Source: JACPYM01 sp963699175
GTDB lineage: Bacteria > Acidobacteriota > Blastocatellia > RBC074
DNA length: 64,000 bases
Assembly: GCA_963699175.1 (NCBI GenBank)
Contig: OY969418.1
Span: 5,580,001 to 5,644,000, forward strand
Direction: 5' to 3'
Program-made: the position numbers and the translations under genes
Part shown: positions 16,520 to 23,573 of the stretch, one piece after another
How positions within the stretch are numbered: the first letter of the stretch is position 1
How the letters are laid out: every line of letters starts with the position of its first letter
Notes under the pieces: generated by a model
Database searches by the model: none
Told to the model about the DNA's origin: nothing
What the model saw: the letters and a program-made list of their open reading frames with translations, nothing else

Positions 16520-17602
16520 ATGAAAAAGATCGGCCTGTTGTTGATCAACCTGGGCAGCCCTGACGCGCCGACGCCCAAAGCGGTCGGTCGGTATTTGCGC
16601 GAATTCCTGATGGACGAGTTCGTGATTGATTTGCCCAAGCCGCTGCGCTGGCTGTTGGTCAATCTACTGATCGTGCCGCGCCGCCGCTATGCCTCGGCCA
16701 AACTCTATCAAAACGTCTGGACTGAGGGCGGCTCACCCTTGCTCGTCTACTCGCACAGGTTGGCTACCGCGTTACGCGGGACGCTATCGGAACAATTCGT
16801 GATCGAAGTCGGAATGCGTTATGGCAACCCGTCAATTGGCGCTGCCCTCGAGCGATTGTGTGCGGCGGGCGCGGAACGTATCGTCGCGCTGCCGCTCTAT
16901 CCGCAGTACGCCGAATCGAGTTATGAAACTGCCGTGCGTGCGTTGCGAGTGGCCACGCAAAAGCAGGGCTGTTCAGACAGTTTGGAACTGCTCCCGCCGT
17001 TTTACGACCAGCCCGGTTTCATCAACGCATGTGCCACGCGCCTGCGCGAGTATCTGGCTCAAGAGCAGCCGGAACATCTTATCTTCAGTTATCACAGCCT
17101 GCCGGTGCGTCATCTAAAACGGCTGGACGCTTCACGCCAGCACTGCTTGCAGCGCGCGGATTGCTGTGCGCAGATCAGCGGCATCAACCAAAATTGCTAT
17201 CGCGCACACTGCGTCTATACCACTCAGGCTATTGCTAAAGCCTTGAACCTCTCGCCCACTGACTACAGCCTGGCTTTTCAATCACGGCTCGGACGGCAGG
17301 AATGGCTCGGCCCGCAGACCAACGACGTGCTGAGCGAGTTGGCAAAACGCGGCATCAAGCACGTTGCCGTCAGTTGTCCGTCTTTTACCGCAGATTGTTT
17401 AGAGACGTTGGAAGAGATTAGCCTGCGCGCCAATGAGGTGTTTCTGGCTGCGGGCGGGGAAAAGCTGACGCTGGTGCCTGCCCTCAACGATCATCCCGTG
17501 TGGGTGTGTGCGCTGGCGACTTGGATCGAAGCCGCAGTCAACAGTAGGTGGCAAGCGCCTGATGATAAGCAGGCCAGAGCGACTCGCGGCTGGCAACCGT
17601 GA
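16520..17602 (+). CDS. hemH: Ferrochelatase
   Basis: Inserts Fe2+ into protoporphyrin IX (or coproporphyrin). It begins MKKIGLLLINLGSPDAPTP, has YSHRLA in the substrate region, FSYHSLPVRH with the catalytic His, FQSRLGRQEWLGPQT, and SCPSFTADCLETLEEI with the conserved Glu. A cysteine group in QHCLQRADCC and NQNCYRAHC suggests an iron-sulfur cluster as in many bacterial enzymes. 360 residues is normal. Use of HemE, HemN and protoporphyrinogen oxidase points to the classical protoporphyrin-dependent route. Its last 65 bases overlap the convergent carbonic anhydrase gene. Confidence 0.96.
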   Translation: MKKIGLLLINLGSPDAPTPKAVGRYLREFLMDEFVIDLPKPLRWLLVNLLIVPRRRYASAKLYQNVWTEGGSPLLVYSHRLATALRGTLSEQFVIEVGMRYGNPSIGAALERLCAAGAERIVALPLYPQYAESSYETAVRALRVATQKQGCSDSLELLPPFYDQPGFINACATRLREYLAQEQPEHLIFSYHSLPVRHLKRLDASRQHCLQRADCCAQISGINQNCYRAHCVYTTQAIAKALNLSPTDYSLAFQSRLGRQEWLGPQTNDVLSELAKRGIKHVAVSCPSFTADCLETLEEISLRANEVFLAAGGEKLTLVPALNDHPVWVCALATWIEAAVNSRWQAPDDKQARATRGWQP

Positions 17603-18182
17603 TGTTCAGATCGCGTATCAGTCCGTCATGCAGGTCGTAAATCCAGCCATGTACGATTAACTCCTGCCCGCCCGCCCAGGCGTTTTGCACGATGGTGGTT
17701 TGACTGACATTGACGGCTTGTTCAATGACGTTCAGTTCACAGAGGCGCGCGAGGCGTTCGGCCTCGTCACTTAACTGGCCGAGCGCCGCCTGATGTTTTT
17801 CGCGCACGTCCTGAATGTGGCGCAGCCAGTTGTCAATCAAGCCGAATTGTTGATCGTAGAGCGCCGCGCTTACGCCGCCACAGCCATAATGGCCGCACAC
17901 GATGACGTGTTTTACCTTGAGCACTTCGACAGCGTATTGCAGCACGGAGAGGCAATTGAAATCGGTATGGGTAACGATGTTGGCAACGTTGCGATGCACG
18001 AACATCTCGCCAGGGTCGAGTCCGATCAATTGCGTCGCGGGCACGCGGCTATCCGAACAACCGATCCACAAATACTCCGGCGTTTGCTGCTCGGCCAGCT
18101 TTTGAAAAAAGTCCGGGGTCTGTTGGGTGATCTGTTCTGCCCAACGGCGATTCTTCTCCAACAAATCTTGCAAGTCGTGCAT
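17538..18182 (-). CDS. Beta-class carbonic anhydrase
   Basis: Zinc enzyme interconverting CO2 and bicarbonate in the cytoplasm. Zinc ligands and catalytic pair are in IGCSDSRVPA and CGHYGCGG, with VHRNVANIV between them; these identify the Can-type beta class. Length is 214 residues. Downstream it converges with hemH and the two coding regions share 65 bases, so transcription of each gene could affect the other. Confidence 0.95.
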   Translation of the reverse strand: MHDLQDLLEKNRRWAEQITQQTPDFFQKLAEQQTPEYLWIGCSDSRVPATQLIGLDPGEMFVHRNVANIVTHTDFNCLSVLQYAVEVLKVKHVIVCGHYGCGGVSAALYDQQFGLIDNWLRHIQDVREKHQAALGQLSDEAERLARLCELNVIEQAVNVSQTTIVQNAWAGGQELIVHGWIYDLHDGLIRDLNITVASRESLWPAYHQALATYC

Positions 18183-18200
18183 AGTCGTTGCGACGGAGCT

Positions 18201-18728
18201 TCAAAAAGCCCGCTTGAATTTTTTCAGGGATGACCAGACAACGTCGGCTGCGGTGTGGGTGAACGCGCCAAAAGAGAGTCCGGCAAAGCCCGCGATCAAA
18301 TAGCGCCGGTCAGCGCCGCGCCAGTAACTGAGCACGTTACCGCGCAGCAGGAAATACTGTTCCTGCCAGGTCGTTTGCGCGCCGTGTAGGTAGCGTTGCT
18401 GAAAATAGAGCAGCACGCTGCCTAGAAAGGTGAAGACGGCCAGGAAATAGATTAGGCGAACGAGCGTGCCCAGTATCGGGCCGTGCGAGAAGACTGAACG
18501 ATGCGACAACGCGACCTGATAAGGCTTCCAGATGAAGCGCAGCGGCCCCCAGCGCCGGTATGGCCGGCTGTGCAAATCCAGGTCAGGGCCGAACATCAGC
18601 CCGGCAAACAACATCGCGCCAGTCGCAATCAACGATAAAACCGGCATTTGCCACAGCCATTGCGCGGCCACGAAAGTGACGGGCGCGCACAGGTAAGTAA
18701 TGCGGTCGTGCGTGTCGGCGTTTGGCAT
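18201..18728 (-). CDS. DUF2227-type membrane protein (putative metal-binding)
   Basis: About 175 residues with three hydrophobic segments (near residues 14-45, 90-115 and 145-165). Conserved polar blocks are DTHDRITYL at the N-terminus, FGPDLDLHSRPYRRWGPLR and SHRSVFSHGPILGT; the His and Asp residues fit the DUF2227 family, related to the YdjM/LexA-induced membrane hydrolases. ATG 18728 starts just before the first conserved block; an upstream in-frame start adds 13 residues not seen in the family. It ends 18 bases before the carbonic anhydrase start and may be cotranscribed with it. Function is unknown. Confidence 0.75.
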   Translation of the reverse strand: MPNADTHDRITYLCAPVTFVAAQWLWQMPVLSLIATGAMLFAGLMFGPDLDLHSRPYRRWGPLRFIWKPYQVALSHRSVFSHGPILGTLVRLIYFLAVFTFLGSVLLYFQQRYLHGAQTTWQEQYFLLRGNVLSYWRGADRRYLIAGFAGLSFGAFTHTAADVVWSSLKKFKRAF

Positions 18729-18844
18729 TCTGCGTAGTTGATAGCACGCCGCTTTTTGTCGTGTCAAAAGCCTTTACATTTTATCGGTCTGCCTGTTATT
18801 GATGACACGCCAGCACAGAAGTTTTTCACCACCAGAGACAAACC

Positions 18845-20050
18845 ATGATCTTGCGCGAACAGATTCTCAACCAACTACATGCGAAGAAGCCGAGCTTGCT
18901 AGCTTTCGAGGAGCAGTACCAGTACGAAACGCGGACTTACGAAGCTGCTTTGCAAAAGCTCTGTCAGCTCTCCTTGCAGGCGTTGGAGACGCGGCTGGCC
19001 GCGCACGAAACCTGCGGGGCCTTCCCGACGCGCGAGTTCGAGGTAAAGCCGGAGCCTTGCCGGAGCTTTGCGCGCGAGTTCAGCAATCACGCGGAAGCGC
19101 GCGCCTGGGCCTGCGACGTGTTGCTCGATCACGTGACGTTGGCCGTAGACGGCAGTCAGATCCTACCGAGCAGCGAGTTGAACATTCCGCTCGCAGCGGT
19201 GCAGGTTGCGTGGTTTGCTAACTCGCACACGCGCGCGGGGCAGTACACGAAAGAGATCGAGTTTGAATTGCTCGCGCCGGAAAGCTTGTTGGGTGATTTG
19301 CAAAGCGAGCGGCTATTTTCCGAGCAGGCGGTGAGCTTTCAGCGTTTCAAGCTGGAAATCGAAGCTCTTTGCCGGATGATGCGCAGAATTGCGGCGGACG
19401 CTGAGCAGATGCGCAAACTGCCGCTGGCCTTTTTTGACAGCTCAATCGTGATCTCGTTCGTCGAGCAGTTGCACGACGGCTTGCGCCAGCAGTACGTGGA
19501 CTTGGTGCTGCAATTGTTGCGTTGTTCTGAAGAGACGCGCGTGCCGCTGGTTGGCTACGTGGCGACGAGCCACGCGCGCGATTTGGCCAAGCTGCTCGCA
19601 CTTTGTTTCGATCTGCATGAAGCCGAGCGCGTGCACGATGCGCAGTTGTTGAGCAGGTGGATGACCTGGGGCGCGCGCTCGCCTTTCTACATTTGCGCTC
19701 GAGGCGGCGCGCGGAAGAATCAAAAAAGCGTGTTGGAGAATTTTGGCGAATACCGGCGCAAAGTGGGGTTCGTTTACCTGAAGACCAGCGCCGCCGCGCC
19801 GCCCGCGCGCTTGGAAATTCCGCTCTGGGTTTATGAAGCGGGCTTGCTGGAAGAAGTGTTGGATTTAGTGCGCGCCGAAGTGATCGTCGGCAACGGCTAT
19901 CCGTATGCGCTCGAAACCGCCGACGCGACGGCGGTCATCAGCGGACGTGACCACGAGGCGTTTTACGACATCCTGCAACGCTTTGCCGAAGCCGAAGGGA
20001 TCGCCTTGCGCGTCTCGCCGAAGGTGGCGAGCAAAGCGCGCCGCCGTTGA
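18845..20050 (+). CDS. NurA-domain nuclease-like protein
   Basis: A 401-residue protein with the NurA signature: the metal-binding Asp in LAVDGSQI at about residue 97, a second acidic strand in LAFFDSSIVISF, and a long helical insert. NurA is a 5'-3' nuclease that works with the HerA helicase in double-strand-break end resection in archaea and in some bacterial defence and repair systems. No HerA/FtsK-like ATPase lies in the window, so the partner must be elsewhere or absent. The C-terminus is basic (KARRR). The M20 peptidase gene follows 19 bases later. Confidence 0.75.
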   Translation: MILREQILNQLHAKKPSLLAFEEQYQYETRTYEAALQKLCQLSLQALETRLAAHETCGAFPTREFEVKPEPCRSFAREFSNHAEARAWACDVLLDHVTLAVDGSQILPSSELNIPLAAVQVAWFANSHTRAGQYTKEIEFELLAPESLLGDLQSERLFSEQAVSFQRFKLEIEALCRMMRRIAADAEQMRKLPLAFFDSSIVISFVEQLHDGLRQQYVDLVLQLLRCSEETRVPLVGYVATSHARDLAKLLALCFDLHEAERVHDAQLLSRWMTWGARSPFYICARGGARKNQKSVLENFGEYRRKVGFVYLKTSAAAPPARLEIPLWVYEAGLLEEVLDLVRAEVIVGNGYPYALETADATAVISGRDHEAFYDILQRFAEAEGIALRVSPKVASKARRR

Positions 20051-20069
20051 CGAACGAAGAGGAAAGTAT

Positions 20070-21332
20070 ATGCAAGGAATGTTTCGAATGATTCTGGTCG
20101 TGCTGGTGGCTGGTTGTGTATTGGCCGCCAATGCGCAAACTCCCGCCGCCAAACTTAACCAATTGGCAGGCTCAGCCAAAGTCCGCCGTGCACTCGATTA
20201 TCTCAAAGTCACTGAAGAGACCACGATCAACGATCAGATCAAAGCTTGCGAAATCCCCGCACCGAGCTTCAAGGAAGAAAAACGCGCGGCTCATTTCAAG
20301 CAACGGTTTACCGAACTCGGCCTGAAAAACGTGCGCATTGACAGCATCGGCAACGTGCTTGGCGAGCGGCCCGGCACAGGCAGTGGCCCGGTGTTGGTGC
20401 TTGCCGCGCACTTGGACACAGTCTTTCCCGAAGGCACTGATGTCACCGTCAAACGCCAGGGGACGCTGCTCAGCGGGCCTGGCATCGGCGATGATTGCCG
20501 CGGCTTGGGCGTGTTGCTCGGCATTGTGCGGGCACTCAACGAAGCGCAGATCGAAACCGAGGGCACGATTATCTTCGTTGCCAATGTGGGCGAGGAGGGC
20601 CTGGGCGATTTGCGTGGTGTGCGCCATTTGTTCAACCAGGAATTGAAGGGCCGAGCTACGCATTTCATTTCGATAGACGGAACTGGACTGGATGTTACCA
20701 ACGTGGCCGTGGGTGTTGAGCGATACCGTGTGACTTTCAGAGGGCCGGGTGGACACAGCTACGGCGCTTTCGGTCTGCCCAGCCCGATTCACGCGCTAGG
20801 CCGCGCCATCGAAAAGATCGCGCGCTTCCAAGTGCCGAAGTCGCCCAAGACGACTTTCAACGTCGGTAAGATCGAGGGCGGCACGTCAGTCAATTCGATT
20901 GCGCACACGGCCTGGATGGAAGTGGATATGCGTTCAGAGAGTGCGGTTGAATTAGTTAAGCTCGAAGCCGAATTCAAGAAAGCTATCCAAGCTGCGCTCG
21001 ACGAAGAGAACGCATTTTGGCAATCCAGCCAGAAGCTAACCGTCGAGGTCAAATCGGTCAGCCGGCGCCCGGCAGGCGTGCAGGCGGTGGATTCGCCCAT
21101 CGTGCAGACCGCGCTCGCGGCAGACGCGGTCTTGGGCATTAAGTCAAAGCTGACATCGGGCAGCACCGATTCCAACATCCCCATCAGCCTGGGCATTCCG
21201 GCTATCACGATTGACGGTGGTGGCGTAGGCAAGGGCGCGCATTCATTGGACGAGAGTTTCGATACGACCAACAGCCACTTGGGGACGCAGCGCGCACTGC
21301 TCATCGTCCTGGGCTTGGTTGGTGGGAAGTAA
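20070..21332 (+). CDS. Secreted M20-family metallopeptidase
   Basis: A zinc-dependent aminopeptidase-like hydrolase of about 420 residues. A signal peptide ends at ANAQ (about residue 22). The first metal ligand block is LAAHLDTVFPEGTD, the bridging Asp is in GPGIGDDCRGLG, and the catalytic Glu-Glu is in NVGEEGLGDLRG. The dimerisation lid includes GGHSYGAFG. The C-terminal GSTDSNIP and GGGVGKGAHS carry the last ligand. ATG 20070 follows AGAGGAAA by a few bases and gives the signal peptide directly. Substrate is probably a peptide or acylated amino acid in the periplasm. It is followed by dtd after 5 bases. Confidence 0.88.
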   Translation: MQGMFRMILVVLVAGCVLAANAQTPAAKLNQLAGSAKVRRALDYLKVTEETTINDQIKACEIPAPSFKEEKRAAHFKQRFTELGLKNVRIDSIGNVLGERPGTGSGPVLVLAAHLDTVFPEGTDVTVKRQGTLLSGPGIGDDCRGLGVLLGIVRALNEAQIETEGTIIFVANVGEEGLGDLRGVRHLFNQELKGRATHFISIDGTGLDVTNVAVGVERYRVTFRGPGGHSYGAFGLPSPIHALGRAIEKIARFQVPKSPKTTFNVGKIEGGTSVNSIAHTAWMEVDMRSESAVELVKLEAEFKKAIQAALDEENAFWQSSQKLTVEVKSVSRRPAGVQAVDSPIVQTALAADAVLGIKSKLTSGSTDSNIPISLGIPAITIDGGGVGKGAHSLDESFDTTNSHLGTQRALLIVLGLVGGK

Positions 21333-21337
21333 GAGCT

Positions 21338-21808
21338 ATGCGAGCAGTCTTACAACGCGTGACACAAGGGCGTGTGACTGTGGCTGGTCGCCAAGTGGGC
21401 GCAATCGGCGCGGGCTTGGTGATCTTGTTGGGCGTGGGCGCGAGTGACACGGCGGCAGAAGCGGAATTGCTTGCGCAGAAGGTTGCCAACTTGCGCATCT
21501 TCAGCGACAGCGAAGGCAAGTTCAATTTGTCGGCGTTGGATGTACAAGCAGAATTGTTGGTCGTGTCGCAGTTCACGCTCTACGCTGACACGCGCAGAGG
21601 TCGCCGTCCGAGTTTTACCGATGCCGCGCGCCCGGAATTGGCCGCACCACTGTGTGACAAGTTCGTGGCGTGTTTGCGCGAGTTAGGCTTCAAAGTCGAG
21701 ACCGGCGAGTTTCAGGCCGATATGTTGGTCGAGATTCACAACAGCGGGCCAGTGACGATTTGGCTGGATACAATTGAATGGCAGCGCGGTGCGGAACGGG
21801 GAGCGTAA
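21338..21808 (+). CDS. dtd: D-aminoacyl-tRNA deacylase
   Basis: Removes D-amino acids, and glycine from tRNA-Ala, from mischarged tRNAs. It has the two DTD signatures: SQFTLYADTRRGRRPSF and HNSGPVTI with the Gly-Pro motif that rejects L-amino acids. Normal DTD is about 145-150 residues; here it is 156. The last seven residues (RGAERGA) and stop codon lie inside the left arm of a long inverted repeat, so the C-terminus was remodelled by that element. It follows the M20 gene by 5 bases. Confidence 0.96.
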   Translation: MRAVLQRVTQGRVTVAGRQVGAIGAGLVILLGVGASDTAAEAELLAQKVANLRIFSDSEGKFNLSALDVQAELLVVSQFTLYADTRRGRRPSFTDAARPELAAPLCDKFVACLRELGFKVETGEFQADMLVEIHNSGPVTIWLDTIEWQRGAERGA

Positions 21809-21879
21809 GCGACCTGAGCCTCGGCATTGCGTCCTACACCGAGGTTCAGGTCGCTTACGCTCCCCGTTCCGCACCGCGC
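21784..21879. repeat. Long inverted repeat, family C copy 1
   Basis: Arms 21784-21824 and 21839-21879 are complementary over 41 bases with one mismatch, loop of 14 bases containing ATTGCGTCC. The left arm provides the end of dtd. No U-run follows either side, so it is not a simple terminator. The same architecture and loop core recur at 52345-52428. Confidence 0.85.
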
Positions 21880-21887
21880 GCTAGCCC

Positions 21888-22637
21888 TCAGCCGACTTCA
21901 AGCTGTGCAAGCAACGGGAAATGATCTGAAGCATTGACGACCTCAGCGTAGCCCTGGACTACCTGACAAGCTTTCAACCGCTCAGCGAATGGCGCAGGCA
22001 GGAAAAGATAATCGAGCCGCACGTGAGGATTCCAAGTCGGAAAGGTGAAGCCCTTCTCCTGCGGGTAGAGTATGCGATAACCGTCTACATAATTTTCGTC
22101 GAGTAGAATCTGAATTGTCTCCCAGCGAATCCTGCCGCCGCTCAACCAGACCAGCATTTGAAGCCGCGCGGGCAAGCTCCGCGTTTCAAGCAATTCACCC
22201 GGAGCCAGCGTATTGAAATCGCCAACGATGACGTGGAAGCCTTGCTGATGTTGCTCAATGCCTTTGAGTAACGCGCGGAGTTCCCGCACGCGCCGCCGCT
22301 CAGTCCAATTTGAATGAATGGCGCTGAGGTGCAGCCCAAAGATGCGCAAGTCAATCCCTGCCGGAATCAACTCGATGAATGGATGGCGCGCGCCAGGTGG
22401 CCGATGCCATTCGTGATGGGCGATCTCGATTCGGCTCATAAAGCCGAGCGAGTAACCCGGCCTCGCCGCCCAGATGGGCATGTCTGTCTGCTCGGCCAGC
22501 CACTCTATGACCTGCGGTCGGGCGGCTTCCTGAAACACGACCACGTCGGGAGATTCTTCGCGGATAACCGCCGCTAGGTGTTTCTCTCGACCAACGCCGC
22601 CGTAGCGGATGTTGTAACTGAGCAGCTTCAAAATCAC
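21888..22637 (-). CDS. Endonuclease/exonuclease/phosphatase (EEP) family protein
   Basis: About 249 residues with all EEP motifs: LLSYNIRYGG, VVVFQEAA with the metal-binding Glu, GLHLSAIH, IVGDFNTL with the Asp/Asn pair, RLDYLFLP and NASDHFPLLA with the catalytic His. Members act as metal-dependent nucleases or phosphodiesterases on DNA, RNA or phospholipids; no targeting signal is present, so it is cytoplasmic. The GTG start overlaps the upstream nucleotidyltransferase stop by four bases (GTGA), showing the two genes are translated together. Confidence 0.87.
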   Translation of the reverse strand: MILKLLSYNIRYGGVGREKHLAAVIREESPDVVVFQEAARPQVIEWLAEQTDMPIWAARPGYSLGFMSRIEIAHHEWHRPPGARHPFIELIPAGIDLRIFGLHLSAIHSNWTERRRVRELRALLKGIEQHQQGFHVIVGDFNTLAPGELLETRSLPARLQMLVWLSGGRIRWETIQILLDENYVDGYRILYPQEKGFTFPTWNPHVRLDYLFLPAPFAERLKACQVVQGYAEVVNASDHFPLLAQLEVG

Positions 22638-23131
22638 GAATCATCTGCCTTTTCAATCAACGTGAGATAAGGCTGATTGAACAAATTCTCCCGGATGTAC
22701 ATGACAAAGTCTCTAGTCGCTTGGATGTTCACCGGGCGCTTCACCATTTGTTGAAGCTTTTCGCGCAGCGGTATCAACTTGGGAGCGATGTCGGGGTCTT
22801 TGTCGCTGAGCGGCTTGGAATGAATGCCGGGGACAAAGTAGCCGTCCAGGATGTAGAAGCTGTGCACATCACCACCGATGAGCGTGAGGTCTACATCGCT
22901 CGTGCCCGGCCCGTCGGCGTCGAAGGGCGCGCCGTCGTCCCAACGCACACCGGTCACAGCACTGCCGCGAATGACAGCTCCGGTGCCCGGTGGCAATTCT
23001 CGCCGCAACACCTCACAGAACTCTTGGAACTGCTGCTGGTCGCCGCCAAAGACGAGTTGCACGCACCGGTCGCACAACTCGTCTTGGCTGGTTTCGCTCG
23101 CCTTCACTTCTGCTTTTGTATCTTCAGCCAT
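22634..23131 (-). CDS. Nucleotidyltransferase-fold protein paired with EEP gene
   Basis: A 165-residue protein. The segment VIRGSAVTG followed by TSDVDLTLIGG has the GS and DxD spacing of polymerase-beta-type nucleotidyltransferases, with an insert between them. The N-terminal 20 residues are acidic and Lys-rich, probably disordered. AGGAGC precedes the ATG. Its stop overlaps the EEP start, so a transferase and a phosphodiesterase-like enzyme are made together. Activity is inferred from the fold only. Confidence 0.6.
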   Translation of the reverse strand: MAEDTKAEVKASETSQDELCDRCVQLVFGGDQQQFQEFCEVLRRELPPGTGAVIRGSAVTGVRWDDGAPFDADGPGTSDVDLTLIGGDVHSFYILDGYFVPGIHSKPLSDKDPDIAPKLIPLREKLQQMVKRPVNIQATRDFVMYIRENLFNQPYLTLIEKADDS

Positions 23132-23573
23132 ACAAGCTGCTCCTTAATCGAACATGTCAATGCTGCAACAACATTAAGAGAAGTGGATTGAGCAAACGTT
23201 GTACCTTAGTGGTTGCCTGGGAGCGCGGGCATCCTTGCCTGCTAAGGTTGAAAGGGCAGACCTACCGGCAGCAGTGTGATCTCCACCACACCTCAGCAGG
23301 CAAGGATGCCCGCGCTCCCAGGTAAAAATTTACTGGTGGCAACTTTATTTTCTTCGCGTGAGCCTCCTGACCGCCCAATTGCGCCTTACGGCTGGAAGAA
23401 AAATTTCGTTGTCCCGGCTCGCTGGAAAGGCAGTGCTGGCAAAAGGCACAGCTGTCTCGTCGCTACGGTGGGCGTGGGGCATTCCCTCCGCGCAGCCTCT
23501 CGAAACGGCATGTCGAGCCGGTCGCCGCCGTGCCGTTACGTGTGACTGTGCGGACATTCGCCTAGGAGGTTAC
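23132..23573. other. Intergenic region with a repeat element upstream of the secreted repeat protein
   Basis: Holds the promoter side of the nucleotidyltransferase gene, the family A inverted repeat at 23216-23322, and about 250 bases of GC-rich leader before the ATG at 23574. The leader is open in frame but starts poorly and looks non-coding. No known riboswitch could be assigned. Confidence 0.5.
23216..23322. repeat. Inverted-repeat element, family A copy 1
   Basis: Arms 23216-23243 and 23295-23322 are perfectly complementary over 28 bases. The 51-base centre contains GGGCAGACCTACCGG, which recurs in reverse orientation in the copy at 41052-41157. The two copies therefore form a mobile-element-like family of about 106 bases without coding capacity. 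Confidence 0.88.

Noticed and set aside
17538..17602. Frameshift or mis-annotated end of hemH because of overlap with carbonic anhydrase
   Set aside because: Both C-termini are plausible and both genes have normal lengths; a 65-base convergent overlap is acceptable.
21784..21879. Ordinary rho-independent terminator after dtd
   Set aside because: Arms are 41 bases, start inside the coding region, lack a U-run, and recur with the same loop at 52345.
23323..23573. Structured leader, possibly a cyclic-di-GMP or other riboswitch, before the secreted repeat protein
   Set aside because: Some GGCAAAA- and GCACAGC-type pieces are present but no known riboswitch core could be aligned.
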